The position numbers and the translations under genes were made by a program. Below the pieces are notes generated by a model. It saw only the letters and a list, made by a program, of their open reading frames with translations, ran no database searches and was not told the DNA's origin. From positions 35,845,619 to 35,909,618 of the forward strand of contig JAVGWX010000014.1 of NCBI GenBank assembly GCA_036924085.1: DNA of 64,000 nt, given 5' to 3'. This DNA comes from Ariolimax columbianus. Its lineage: Eukaryota; Mollusca; Gastropoda; Stylommatophora; Arionidae. Below, in pieces: positions 20,769-31,889 of the stretch (within the stretch, counting starts at the first letter, position 1; each line of letters begins with the position of its first letter).

Positions 20769-21240
20769 ATACAATCGGGAATGTTGAGACTGACAAAGCT
20801 GATAATGAGATTCCAGAAATACAGTTATGAGGAAAGACTAAGAAAAACTGACCTACAGTGTCTAGAAAAGAGAAGAACTGAAGGTGACTTAATACAGGTT
20901 TATAAGATGATCAGAGGAAAGGATAAATTAGACTATAACAAGTTTTTTTCAAAATATAACCACCAACAAAAAACAAGAGGGCACAGGTACAAATTAATTT
21001 AATTTAATTAATACAAAGTAAGGTCCAGATTAGATATTAGGAAATATTTTTTTGGGCAGACTGGTGAATGCTTAGAATGCATTGCCACATGAAGTAGTGG
21101 AGGCAAGGACAATTAATATATTCAAGAATAGATTGGATGTGCATAGCTTTTAGAACAAGGAAATGTAAATGAAACTGGTTGTATACAGATTCTGCAGAGT
21201 CTTCTAAACCAGTATAAAGACGTTAACTTAAGTGAACTAG
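20769..21240 (+). pseudogene. LINE-L 3' end
   Basis: C-terminal end and 3' region of a non-LTR retrotransposon of the type better preserved at 29570-30895. Readable text: YSYEERLRKTDLQCLEKRRT, GDLIQVYKMIRG, FSKYNHQQKTRGHRYKL. It is interrupted by frameshifts after about 20990; the downstream match (GAATGCTTAGAATGCATTGC) continues to about 21240. Confidence 0.75.
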
Positions 21241-22593
21241 TGAGATGATTATTTACCCCGCAATTTTATGCCCATCACAGACAGGGAGTTGCACTGATGC
21301 TTTCTAAAGAGGCACAGATGGCGCCTATTAAAGTGGGAGGCTATTAGCCATAGAATAATGAGTGCAGGCTTAAAGATCAAAAACAAGAATATGAAATGAA
21401 CATCATTCAGTGCTATTCCCCCAACAAATGAGGCTGACGATGAAAAACAAAACTTTTACGAGTTGCAAGAGGTCTTTGACACACAGAAAACAAAAGATCT
21501 CATAATGCTAATGGTGGACCAGTGCTGGAGGGGAAGCAGACAACCTGGGTTATGGGATTATGGGAAGACAAAGAATGGGACAGATGAATGAGAAATGTGC
21601 AGAGCTTTGTGCCCTAAACAAAATCATAATTGGAGAAAGCATGTTTCCACACAATAATGTACACAGGGCCACATGGAGATGACCACATAACAGAGAACCA
21701 GTCATGCGTTCAGAAATACACTACAAAATGTAAGAGTAAAGCGACGTGCACGTGTAGTCTCAGACCATTACATGCTGCTGGGGATCTTGCAGCTCAAACT
21801 AATAAAGTACTCATTACCAGGCGCAAAGAGAACGAAATATAACGTACACCTCTAACAAGACTAGGAAAGGAAGACAGAATATGACATAACACTTAATCAA
21901 GTGCTACAAGAGCTATATAAGGACAAGAAGATGGGCATTAATAGCACGTGGGACCAGGCTAAAGAGATGTGGAATAAGACATGTAAAGAAACTGTGGGAT
22001 ATAAGAGAACCCAACACAAAGAATAAACCACAACAGAGATTACATAAAATAGAAGAAAGCTATACTCAACAATTGCCGAACCCGAATAACCAAAACAGAA
22101 GCACATAAGAAAAATAAAAGTAACTAACTATATTGATACATTGTTGCAGTTAGCAGAAGAGGCAGCAGAGAGAGGAAATATGCGAGATCTCTACTCGTTA
22201 ATAAAGAAAATGGCAAATAAATAATATACAGACAGATAAACCAATCAAAGATAGAGAAGGCAAGCTATTAACTTCATCGAAGGCACACGAGAAACGATGG
22301 GTTGAGTATTTCAAAGAAAGTCTAAACAGACCTCAACCACAAGAAACACCAAAAATTCTACCAGCAGAGGAGACCGTGAACTTGGACTGCAACCCACCAA
22401 GTAAGATATAAATTCAAAGAGCCATATCTAAACTCAAGAAGGGAAAGCGACAGAACCAGATGAATTAGCACCAGAAGCTATACTGACAGATAAAGATAAG
22501 GCCACAGATGCATTGAAAGGATTATTCAAGAAGATATGAGAAGAGGAGAGAATGTCAACAACAGATTGGAAATGAGGACATCTGATTAAACTG

Positions 22594-22921
22594 GCACAGG
22601 AGAGGAGGCTCACCCTTGGGGCCACTCTTCCCTTTCTCTCTCTTCTCACCTCACTCTGTTTCATTTGACTCTATCCCACAGTCACACCCTTGCACAACTT
22701 TCAGACGCGCCCTCGTGGTAAAGCCCTTCCATTGCACTTTTATTGGGCTAGTTTCTGAGGGCGCACAAACCTAGCAAAGGTACATACAGACGCACACATG
22801 CATCCAAGCACTGGTTTATGCGTCCTGATATCGCCCAATTGACTACGGTCTGGGGTGGAAAATGGCGCGCCTCCGCCAGAAGAAACTAGTGAGGCAAACA
22901 TCTAAGCAAAAAAAAAAAAAA
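22594..22921 (+). mobile_element. SINE-G insertion with TSD
   Basis: Retroposed 328-bp element with a 15-16-base A tail. It is flanked by a perfect 14-bp target duplication ATCTGATTAAACTG (22580-22593 and 22922-22935). Removing it rejoins the LINE codons for HLIKLPQI. Its 3' half (CATCCAAGCACTGGTTTATG, CGCGCCTCCGCCAG) recurs twice in tandem at 49200-49545. No clear pol III boxes. Confidence 0.88.
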
Positions 22922-22972
22922 ATCTGATTAAACTGCCTCAGATTAGAGATTACATTGCTGCCGGTAATGATT

Positions 22973-23072
22973 CCAAGTGATTCGGTTGAATATCTTGCCT
23001 GACACTGACAGTAATGTAATCTTCCTATAATTGCTGCCAGTGCCAGGCAAGATATTCAACCGAATCACTTGG
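22973..23072. repeat. 35-bp inverted repeat
   Basis: Arms 22973-23007 and 23038-23072 are reverse complements with one mismatch (start CCAAGTGATTCGGTTGAATA), separated by 30 bases. The right arm is in sense with the host LINE (GKIFNRI); the left is an inverted copy of it. Confidence 0.9.
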
Positions 23073-23156
23073 ACAGATTCAAAGCGGAAGTAGATAAAAA
23101 AAAGCTCAGAGGGGAACAGGCAGGATTTTGTCAGGGAAGATCATGCACAGATCACA

Positions 23157-23390
23157 CGGTGATCCTGGATAACAGGCTGCAGCAGGGCAGACTGGCTAAG
23201 GAGAAGGGATTGAAGAGGGAATGCTAACCTAGTACTAAAAAAATGCTTGCTGAAGTCAGATGTGTTGGACCGATAGGTGCAAATATCGCAGTCAAGCTGT
23301 AAACTACGACACAACGCATTCCGTTCTCTAGACTACATTCTGCTACTTAAGCCCTTTTAGGACTTGGTAGCGGGAGATTGAGAACGAATG
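23157..23390 (+). mobile_element. SINE-A inside LINE
   Basis: 5'-truncated SINE-A (CGGTGATCCTGGATAACAGG to GGGAGATTGAGAACGAATG) lying between LINE codons for GRSCTDH and HIPTLRVIAEQ. I could not find a clear target duplication. Confidence 0.75.
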
Positions 23391-23702
23391 AAGCCAAGCC
23401 ATATACCTACGCTACGCGTCATAGCAGAACAAACTATTGAATTGAAATCATCTCTACATGCAAATTTTATAGACTATGAAAGGGGGTTTGACAATGTGGA
23501 CTCTATGCAACTGTTGAGACACTATGGGATACCAGAGAAGTGGGTATCCGTCACACAGAATATCTACGAATAAACAGTTAATGTGGTACATGAAGGAACA
23601 CTGACTAACAGCTTTGGGGTATAAACAGGCATGAGACAGGGATGCCTGCTTACATGTTCTTGTTATTTATAGATTGGATAATGAAAACATAAAACGGCAA
23701 GG

Positions 23703-23932
23703 AAGACTAATGTCTGGTCAGACAAAATATACTGATCAGACATGTTAGTCAGGGTCAGGCAAGACATACTGGCCAATATCCTCATCTCTGATTCCTAGTA
23801 GCACTCCCTGGAAACGGGTTGTTTTCATGGCAGCCTGGCTAACAAGGTGAGGGATCGACGTGATCCCTGTAGTAGTGAGCGGCATGCAGATGAAGCCAGA
23901 TATAGCACAACTGCCTGGAGGAGCCTGGGTAG
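23703..23932 (+). mobile_element. Element D inside LINE
   Basis: Element D copy with the core ATACTGATCAGACATGTTAG, then GGAAACGGGTTGTTTTCATG, GTGAGGGATCGACGTGATCC and CCTGGAGGAGCCTGGGT. It lies between the LINE RT remnant and the YLGST segment; LINE sequence equivalent to roughly 100 codons is missing at this point. Confidence 0.7.
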
Positions 23933-24135
23933 TCATTGGAAGAGGTGGATGTCTTTATTTATTTGGGCAGCACAACTGACATGTCAGGGGGTACAGATGA
24001 AGACGTAGTGACCAGAATTAAAAATACAGGAGTGGCATTCCTGGTAATAAGCAGCATATTTCATTTGCATGCCGGATGAAGATCCTCAGAGCATGCGTAT
24101 TCCCGGTGACAATGTACGGATGTCAGACATGGACC

Positions 24136-24707
24136 GCCAGAAAAATACTGAACTTAATGATTTAAGAGCAGTACTCTGTCAACTATGCCAGCAGTCCGCA
24201 CCAAAAAGGGTAGTGGTACAGTGGGTTTCATCCCACTGTAACATCCAAGGCAACGAGGAGGCAGACAGACTGACAAAAGAAGGTGCAAGACTACCACAAC
24301 CAGATTCTAGTGTGACATACGAAGAGTCCAAAAGGTTTATTAGGGCCAGATACATGGCCAAATGGGAAACAGAACATACTGGCTACACAAAAAATGATGC
24401 CTATTACCAGTTGAACAGAAGAGAGCAGGCCGTGGTCTTCAGACTCTGCACAAGCCACAACAGACTGAGGTACCATCTATTCAATAAACTGAAGATAGGT
24501 GGCACTGACGAATGCACCTGTGGTACAGGGAAAATGACCGCTGAACATCTACTGCAAAATTGCCCGACATATGAGGACCAGAGAAAGCACATGTGGCCAT
24601 CATAGTGGCAACACTAGACAAGCTCTATGGGAGTGTCGACAGCCTCAGGATGACAGCTGCTTTCTTCGAACAAATTCAAGTTGACGTCTGACAGCGTACG
24701 AAGAAGA
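24136..24707 (+). mobile_element. LINE-H insertion with RNase H domain
   Basis: Best-preserved LINE-H copy, 5'-truncated. It carries the C-terminal part of an RNase H domain (VVVQWVSSHCNIQGNEEADR) and the following C-terminal region (FRLCTSHNRLRYHLF, DECTCGTGKMTAEHLLQN, EDQRKHMWPS). A frameshift follows near 24603, then FFEQIQVDV and the tail GCGTACGAAGAAGAAGA. It is inserted in the older LINE at the codon for the W of QTWT; the flanks AGACATGGACC (24125-24135) and AGACATGAACC (24708-24718) look like an 11-bp target duplication with one change. Confidence 0.85.
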
Positions 24708-25115
24708 AGACATGAACCATCACACAAATATTAAGAACGAAGGTCAGGGCTTTCGAGACAAAATGCTACAGGAGAATCCTCAGATGTACTTAAGGTAAGT
24801 AAAGAAAATAACAAATAAAGCCATCCCACGAGATTTGGGCGTCGAAGAGAACTGGCTTTTAAACGACGTTATGTCTCGGAAACTGAGGTTTTTCGGCCAC
24901 ATCAAGCGCCATGACGAGCTGGAAAAATCAGTTCTGGAGGGAATTGTTCGAGGAAGATGAGGCAGAGGCTGGCCAAGACATAGATTGATACAAGACATCA
25001 AGGACACCTAAACATGAACATGAAGCAGGCGGGCAGATTGACTGCAGATCAAGATTCCTATCGAATATCTGTGATGAGAGTGACGTTCTGCCAAGGACAT
25101 GCTACGTGATGATGA

Positions 25116-25490
25116 TGATGCTCAATGAGTGTGTAGTTGGTCAAGTTAAGGCAGCCAGGTCATGCTGAGCACATCACCCCTAGTGTGTCGTTGGTCAAGA
25201 CAAATATGGGCCTAACACCAAATTCCACACAGGCATGAAATCAGGATCTTTACCTATCCACCTCTGTGGTAGGCGCCACCAACATTATACTCTTTAGTTA
25301 TTGTATTGTTTAAAGACAAATTAAACTCTTCTCAATGTCTCCAATTTATTCGGGAAATGTTTTGTTTTACTTTCAATGAGGATTCTTATTTTGACGAAGT
25401 AATTTTAGAGAAGTCTAATTTTAAAATGTTGATGAATATTTATTCTGGCTAAATAATTGTTTCTTCTTTGCGTTCAGAATCTTTTGGTCA
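25116..25490. other. No feature recognised
   Basis: AT-rich spacer with no recognised gene or element. Confidence 0.4.
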
Positions 25491-25492
25491 TG

Positions 25493-25835
25493 CTATATCT
25501 GCAGGCCAGTCGCCATGATGAAGTCTGTAGTCTTCGCCAGGTCGGAGCAGCTGCCCCACAGCTTTTGTCTCAGCTCCGCACCCTCTGGCCAGGTCTGGCA
25601 TCTCAGTTCCCTATAGATTGGGCATTCCTGTAGAATAGGCTCAGAGTTCTGGCATCCTGTTCCACATGAGCACTCATCGGTGTGTGAGATCTTCAGTCGG
25701 TATAGATGTTCTAGTAGTCTGCAGTGTCCAGTTCTCAGGCGAAATAAGGTAGTTTGTTGATTTCTTTTGAGATAGTGAATTGGGTCTGATGCACCGGTTC
25801 GAATCATGCTCGTATCTAGTTTGGCAGCCATGGTT
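25493..25835 (-). pseudogene. RNase H-type LINE C-terminus, second family
   Basis: Minus-strand C-terminal fragment of another non-LTR element: DPIHYLKRNQQTTLFRLRTG, LYRLKISHTDECSCG, EPILQECPIYRELRCQTWP, LWGSCSDLAKTTDFIMATGL, stop. It resembles LINE-H in layout (a Cx1C/H cluster before a PxY segment) but is clearly another family. The last 110 or so codons are free of stops. The start is lost. Confidence 0.75.
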
Positions 25836-26029
25836 TTTTTTTTTGCTCCTACACGTACGGAAAGTAATGGCAACCTACCATACTGAACACTTACCAAGAA
25901 GCTTATAACAGCCAAGGAGGTTGGCGGTTGTAAGAAGCGACGTTCTGTAAAGGGGAGGCTACTTAAGAGTATCAGTAAAACAATAAATAGGTCCCCTTAG
26001 CACACATATAAAGAGATCTGATTACTACA

Positions 26030-26490
26030 AGATTAGAGCACAAAAAGTTCCCTTCGCACACATCTTATTCCAACAAGATTACAGCACGATAAGTACCCTT
26101 GGCACACATCTTATTCCAACAAGATTACAGCACGATAAGTACTCTTGGCACACATCTTATTCCAACAAGATTACAGCACGATAAGTACCCTTGGCACACA
26201 TCTTATTCCAACAAGATTACAGCACGATAAGTACCCTTGGCACACATCTTATTCCAACAAGATTACAGCACGATAAGTACCCTTGGCACACATCTGATTC
26301 CAACAAGATTACAGCACAATAAGTACCCATGTCACACATCTGATTCCCACAAGATTAGAGCACTATTAGACAACAATAAGTACCCTTGGCACACATCTGA
26401 TTCCAACAAGATTAAAGCACTATTGGAGTACAATAAGTCTCCTTCGCACACATATAAAGAGATCTGATTCTCACGAGATTAGAGCACTAC
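26030..26490. repeat. 46-bp minisatellite
   Basis: About nine units of TTCCAACAAGATTACAGCAC plus GATAAGTACCCTTGGCACAC. The middle units are near identical; the edge units have insertions. Confidence 0.95.
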
Positions 26491-26985
26491 TTAGTTTGAG
26501 AAGAACTTATCACTAAGCAACCCGGTAAAGGAAAGCGGAGATTAAAATAAAACGAAATTGCCTCACGTGAAAAACGTTTTGTGGGGTGGCAATTGACCGT
26601 CTTGGCGAAAACCTGGCTAAGTAGCATCTATCAGTTAGATATTGCTCTTGTCTCTTTGTTAAAAAATATTTTCTGTTCGTGCTGTATTGACCAGCTTCAA
26701 CATTGCAAAAAAGATTGTTACCTTGTGTGTTGAAATGCGTCACAAGCTGTGAATATTTCGGCGCCATTATAAGAAACAAGTAAATATTAAACAAACTACG
26801 TTTTTTTGTACCGACTTTGAAGACATGGCTTTTGTTTTGGGGGCTACAAGAGTGTCATTTGTTGTAAATGTTGGTGTTTATTTAGTGAATTGGTGCTTAT
26901 TTTTTAATGTACTTATTGGTGTGTTGTTTAAAAACATTGATAAGTTTGATAGGTTCAACTGCGCTGTTCATCACTTGGTTTGACT
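26491..26985. other. No supported gene
   Basis: A minus-strand ATG at 26767 opens a short frame (MAPKYSQLVTHFNTQ) that meets a possible donor CAAG|GTAACA, but nothing else supports a gene. AT-rich. Confidence 0.35.
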
Positions 26986-26989
26986 TCGT

Positions 26990-27310
26990 TCGTTCTCAAT
27001 CTCCCGCTACCAAACCTTGAAAGGGCTTAAGTAGCAGAATGTAGTCCAGAGAACGGAATGCGTTGTGTCATAGTTTACAGCTTGGCTGCGATATTTGCAC
27101 CTTTCGGTCCAACACATCCGATTTCAGCAATAATTTTTGTAGTACCGGGTTAGCATTCCCTCTTCGATCCCTTCTCCTTAGCCAGTCTGCCCTGCTGCAG
27201 CCTGTTATCCAGGATCACCGCGTGGATGTGTAGAAGGGTCTTGGCAGCTTTGGTTCGCTGGCCCTGACGCTAGTAGTCAGCTATGAGTCGCTGACCACTG
27301 CAGCTCATGC
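26990..27310 (-). mobile_element. SINE-A copy
   Basis: Minus-strand SINE-A without the GAA run. It has TTCGTTCTCAATCTCCCGCT (the reverse of the 3' end), GTCCAACACATCCGATTTCA, CCTGTTATCCAGGATCACCG and CGCTGGCCCTGACGCTAG. Confidence 0.8.
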
Positions 27311-27367
27311 GCTGCTCGTTCATCACTTGATCATGTACTGAAATTAACGAGAACAAGTGAATCAATG

Positions 27368-27612
27368 GGACGATGAGGCTAACGTCTGGTCAGACAAAAC
27401 ACAGACAATGTTAGCCAGGGTCAGGAGACATTTACTGGCCAAGACACTCACCTGACCTCCTCGTTGGTCGTCCTGGGAACGGGCTGTATTCGAGGACAAC
27501 AGTCTGGCTAACAAGGAGAGGTTCGATGTGATCTTCGTAGTAGTGAGTGACAAGCAGATGAAGCCAAACATTGCACAATCACCTGGAGGACCCCAGTCCA
27601 TTTTAATGAGCA
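27368..27612 (+). mobile_element. Element D copy
   Basis: Shows GGCTAACGTCTGGTCAGAC, TGTTAGCCAGGGTCAGGAG, CTGGGAACGGGCTGT and CAATCACCTGGAGGACCCC. Confidence 0.75.
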
Positions 27613-27739
27613 CACTCGGGATGTCAGGAAAGCTACTACATTCTTCCACAAGTTCCGTCCTTTTATGGGTTACCAACCCGTTGTGGGCATTAGCAACCAA
27701 CCATCCAACCAAGTGGATCAACATTCATTGGCGACGTTA

Positions 27740-28204
27740 CTTTTTGACAATGATCATCGTTCACGTCGATTCCTTCATCTGCGTCATCTCCAATGTTTAC
27801 TTCGGTGGTTCGTGATTTTCAAACTCAATCAACGCGTGTGACTTCATCTGCGTCATCTTCAATGTTTACTTCTGGGGGTTCGTGATTCTCCAACACAGTA
27901 ACGCGTGTGTCTGTTCTAATGCGACTTGAAGTTGCTGATCTCGCTTCGATGCAAGTAAATATAAAAAAATCTGGTTTTCGACACAAGCCTATGAATGATC
28001 TGTCCTGGATCCGTCAACGTTTGATAAATTAACGGGTCGCACTGCTAGAGACTGTACTCAATTTCGGCTCTCTAGGTTATGGGAAAGTTGCTTTTAATAG
28101 GAGAAATAGAAGTACATGTAAAAGGACAAATGCTATGTCAAGTCGCATAAAAGCTTGTAAAAAGATACAGAATCTACCAAACAGTGAAGGAGCCGACAGA
28201 GGCC
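27740..28204. other. Short 70-bp duplication; no gene
   Basis: TTCATCTGCGTCATC...CAATGTTTACTTC occurs twice in tandem at about 27772 and 27842. The rest is unrecognised. Confidence 0.5.
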
Positions 28205-28720
28205 GACGGCTTATAGCTAGATGCTTGCAACAGGGTCAGTCACCATACAATAGCTGACCACGACCCTATTCTGACCGCTAGCTGCTCCCAACAGGGTCAG
28301 TCACCGTACCATAACTGACCAAGACCCTTTTCTGACCGCTAGCTGCTCCCAACAGGGTCAGTTACCGTACCAGTCTGACCAAGACCCTTTTCTGACCGCT
28401 AGCTGCTCCCAACAGGGTCAGTCACCGTACCAGTCTGACCAAGACCCTTTTCTGACCGCTAGCTGCTCCCAACAGGGTCAGTCACCGTACCATAACTGAC
28501 CAAGACCCTTTTCTGACCGCTAGCTGCTCCCAACAGGGTCAGTCACCGTACCAGTCTGACCAAGACCCTTTTCTGACCGCTAGCTGCTCCCAACAGGGTC
28601 AGTCACCGTACCATAACTGACCAAGACCCTTTTCTGACCGCTAGCTGCTCCCAACAGGGTCAGTCACCGTACCAGTCTGACCAAGACCCTATTCTGACCG
28701 CTAGCTGCTGCTCTAGATCC
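28205..28720. repeat. 60-bp minisatellite beside SINE-A
   Basis: About eight and a half units of GCTAGCTGCTCCCAACAGGG plus TCAGTCACCGTACC and CTGACCAAGACCCTTTTCTG. Units alternate CATAACTGACC and CAGTCTGACC forms. The motif corresponds to the GGGTCAG...CTGAC...GCTAGC segment inside SINE-A, and a SINE-A end follows. Confidence 0.93.
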
Positions 28721-28744
28721 AGGCTGTTCTAGTGTAGTCTGGCC

Positions 28745-28900
28745 TAAGATTGAAGTGGGAACACAAACTCGATATCCTAAAATACCAACTGGAACCAGAT
28801 ATGACGGGTCGAAATATTCAGAAATAGCAGAATCGCTGTAAGCTGCGACACACCGTCACCGTGTAAATGTCAGGACGAAAGAAGACGAAGAAGAAATAAT
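28745..28900 (+). mobile_element. SINE-A 3' end, divergent
   Basis: Divergent SINE-A end: ATCGCTGTAAGCTGCGACAC and the tail GACGAAAGAAGACGAAGAAG. It follows the 60-bp array directly. Confidence 0.5.
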
Positions 28901-28919
28901 GGAGACTGTCCAAATACAC

Positions 28920-29450
28920 AAAGATGAAGAATGGCCCTTAGAAATCAGAGGCTAAACAAACTGAAGAACGGTTAGGCTAGCTGAACACGAAAAAGCAATT
29001 CCGAGGGCATGCATCTCAACTGTGGCAACGTATGAATGCAAAACATCGAACTATCATACAAACACTAAAGAAGAAAATGGAATTCTTCGAGCTAACATGA
29101 TACAGGAATATCTCAGAGTACAATAAATTACGGAAAAAGAAAACCACAGAAGTCATAAAGAAGTTGGATATAGAGCGCAATTGGCTCGTAAAAATCATTA
29201 CGTTTAGGAAACTAAAATACTTCTACCACATCACACAACCACATTACACACCACAACGGTTTAGCCGGAAAAAAAAATACTGAAGGGTACCTGGAAAACG
29301 AACCAGACATAGGCCAGACAGAGGATGGGCACGTGACATTTAAGATATTTTGAAGATGACAAGAGCCCGAAGAACTTGGAAAAAATCGGTCTTACAGTGG
29401 CTGTGATTAGAGCGACGTTCCGCAAGGATACAGTATGTGATAATTATATA
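28920..29450 (+). pseudogene. LINE C-terminal fragment
   Basis: Heavily decayed C-terminal part of an EN/RT LINE like the one at 21360. Recognisable: RACISTVATYECKTS, then MIQEYLRVQ, a damaged RQRMGT and AVIRATFRKDTVCD at the end. Many stops. Confidence 0.55.
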
Positions 29451-29569
29451 CTAGGACAAGTCAGTGAATAGATCACAAGGGGCTATTTTCAAAAAAAAAT
29501 TGATACTAACTTAAAAACCATTTATCATTTCACTTACATTGTCCCTTAACACAGAATTAGATACTTTAA

Positions 29570-30895
29570 AAAAAAGCAATTATAGACTGGTGAGTTTAAC
29601 CAGCATAGTCTGTAAATTTTTAGAGTCAGTAATCAAAGAAAACATTGTAATGTATTTAGACAGGTTTAATTTAATCAGAAATAGTCAGCATGGGTTTACT
29701 AGAGGGAGATCGTGATTAATAAATGTATTATAATTCATGGAGGAGATTACTAAAATGATAGATAAAGGGGAGCCAGTGGACGTTATTTATCTAGACTTTG
29801 CAAAGGCCTTTAATAGAGTACCTCATCAAAGATTATTTCGAAAGTTAAAATCACATGGAATAGGTGGCGAAGTTGCCAAATGGATTGAAAATTGGTTAAC
29901 GGGAAGAAGGCAGAGGGTGGGCATAAATAAGGAGTACTCTGAGTGGTGTGAAGTGAAAAGTGGAGTGCCGCAGGGAATCGGTTTTGGGACCAATTTTGTT
30001 CTTGATATATATAAATGATTTGGACATTGATATGGGATCCATGATTGTAAAATTTGCTGACACAAAACTAGACAGTAGTGTCTCATCTAAAGCGGAAGTG
30101 GATATATTGAGGACGGATATAGAAAAAATTCGAAAATGGTCTGTAGGCTGGCAAATGTAGTTTAATGTGGATAAATGTACAATTATCCATATGGGTAGAT
30201 CCAATATGGAACAAAATTACAGAATGGGCGAGAACAATAATAGAAAAGGAAAGATACCTAGGGGTTAAAATAGATCATACAGGTAAGGGGAGTGAGCAAG
30301 TTCAGGTAGCAGTGAAAAAGGAAATGCAATGTTATGTGGGATAAAAAGAAAATTAAACATAGGAGCATGGAGGTGATAGTCAAACTGTATAAAGCATTAG
30401 TTAGATCTAGATTGGTGTAATGTGTACAGGTGTGGAGTCCTTATCGTAGAGGGGTTATAAACATGCTGGAAAGGATACAAAGCTGATAGTGGGATTCCAG
30501 AATTACAGTTATGAGGAAAGACTCAGAAAAACCGGCCTACGAGAAGAATTCGAGATGACTTAATACAGGTTTATAAAATAATAAAAGGAACGGAAAAATT
30601 AGACTAAAACAAGTTTTTCAAAATACAACCATCTACAAAAATAAGAGGACATAGTTACAAATTAACTAAGGAGAGGTTCAGATTAGATATTAGGAAATAT
30701 TTTTGTAGTCAAAGAGTGGTGAATGTGTGGAATGCATTGCCACATGCAGTAGTGGGCGCAGGGACAATTAATGCATTTAAGAATAGATTGTATGCGCATA
30801 GCTTTTAGAGCAAGGTAATTTAAATCACATTGGTTGTTTACAGACTGCAGTCTTCTAAACCAGTATAAAGATGTTAAGTTTAAGTGAACTCAAAA
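29570..30895 (+). pseudogene. LINE-L reverse transcriptase remnant
   Basis: Longest LINE-L copy, with much of an RT domain across three frames. Pieces: VSLTSIVCKFLESVIKENIV, HGFTRGRS then a stop, DVIYLDFAKAFNRVPHQRLF, VKSGVPQG, a frameshift, SVLGPILFLIYINDLDID, IVKFADTKLDSSVSSK (the FADD motif is damaged to FADT), then FNVDKCTIIHMGRS. The 3' end has the YSYEERLRKT segment shared with 20769 and 33765. It begins within the RT without an endonuclease, so it is 5'-truncated. The sequence style fits the CR1/L2-type group, but clade assignment is tentative. Confidence 0.85.
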
Positions 30896-31345
30896 ACCAT
30901 TTAGTATTTCACTTACACTGTCCCTTATTTCTCAACATAATTTTCACCAACATTAATAGACTTGTCCCATCTTTTTATCCGTGCACCAAAACCTGCAGTA
31001 TAAACTTTGTTGTTCTGCTGTCTCATCCAGATTTGCACTTCATGTTCAAGCTCTTTATGCATTAATATGTAGGTTAACCATGGGAACACACTAATGCAGT
31101 GGCTACACTGTTTATCGTTACTCGTCTCTCAGTAAGAATCATCTCCTCCACTAGATGCACTGATCCTTCTGTTGCAATCTGGCGACCAGGTCAGGATTCA
31201 TCAGCAATTTTTTAGCATCTGAGAAAATGCATTGACCCAATTATGCACTACTTTACGCGGCAGACACCTTTCACCGTAAACAGGCAACATTTCCTTATGG
31301 ATATTTTTATGGGGGAGGGTCCGATGTAGCTGAGAGGTAAAGGTG
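30880..31345 (-). pseudogene. Mariner-like remnant, part 1
   Basis: Shares, in the same order, several blocks with 56140-56700 (AAAACCATTTA, CCAACATT...CTTGTCCC, GTAGGTTAACCATG, GCAATTTTTTAGC). On the minus strand it ends in a helix-turn-helix-like piece (DIHKEMLPVYGER, with small changes). It is interrupted by a SINE nest and resumes at about 31890. Confidence 0.5.
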
Positions 31346-31362
31346 CTTGTCTCTCAAGTAAT

Positions 31363-31614
31363 ATTTTTTTTTTTGCGTTCGTCTTATTTCTTTAATCTCC
31401 AAGGCGGTGTGCGTTGTTCTGTGGTTTTTATTTTGTATCTGTCGACCCAGTGCATCCGACTTCAGCATGCATTTTATGTAAGGGTCTGCTTCCTCCTGCA
31501 TTTTCTAAGGGTTTGCTTCCCCGGGGTAATGGCCGGTGCTGTGATGGGGATCGAACCCAGCACCTTGGGGGTTGTGAGCCATGCCACTTAACCACTAGCC
31601 CACGCCGTCCCCAT
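31363..31614 (-). mobile_element. SINE-B insertion in SINE-C-like DNA
   Basis: Minus-strand SINE-B with CTAGTGGTTAAGTGGC (A box region), GGGTTCGATCCCC (B box), the core ATGCTGAAGTCGGATGCACT and an A tail. An 11-bp target duplication with one change flanks it: TCTCAAGTAAT (31352-31362) and TCTCAAGAAAT (31615-31625). Confidence 0.87.
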
Positions 31615-31625
31615 TCTCAAGAAAT

Positions 31626-31835
31626 GAAAGCTCGAAGCAATTTGTTTTTTTTAATCATTTCGTCTCAAGGGCGGTAAGCAGCGTCTTTGGAATTGGAATT
31701 TTGGAAATTAGCGAAGAGACTCTTGAGACCCAGTGTGCACGCTAAAGAACCCTTGGTAGTTGCAAATTAATGAAAGTATGCTGTTGGTTGTACTGTCCGG
31801 GCACAATTTGTAGAAATCAATTCAATTCCTACCCA
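31626..31835 (+). mobile_element. SINE-C-like remnant
   Basis: Degenerate plus-strand SINE-C: GGTAAAGGTGCTTG on the left of the SINE-B insertion, then TTGGTAGTTGCAAATTAATG and TGTCCGGGCACAATTTGTAG on the right, matching 57770-57830. Confidence 0.45.
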
Positions 31836-31889
31836 ATACACAATCTATCTTCCGTCAGTTCTATAAGCCGCATGAAGTAAACAGAACGC

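Larger units (their letters stand above)
21360..25115 (+). pseudogene. Decayed EN/RT LINE with nested insertions
   Basis: Remnant of one long non-LTR retrotransposon, read in pieces. Endonuclease remnants: 21400-21840 (IPPTNEADDEKQNFYELQ, FRNTLQNVRVKRRARVVSDH). Linker: 21890-22420 (AEEAAERGNMRDLY, KAHEKRWVEYFKESLNRP). RT: 22430-23700 (ISKLKKGKATEPDELAPEA, HLIKLPQI, FIDYERGFDNVDSMQ, a damaged TGMRQGCLL). C-terminal part: 23940-24135 (VFIYLGST, RACVFPVTMYGCQTWT) and 24719-25110 (VRAFETKCYRRILR, KDMLRDDDD), ending in GATGATGATGATG. At least four other elements interrupt it (22594, 23157, 23703, 24136), and many stops and frameshifts make it dead. Clade not fixed; RTE-like end structure. Confidence 0.8.

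Noticed and set aside
26513..26767. First exon of a minus-strand gene (MAPKYSQLV...)
   Set aside because: An ATG and a possible donor exist, but no downstream exon or family match was found.
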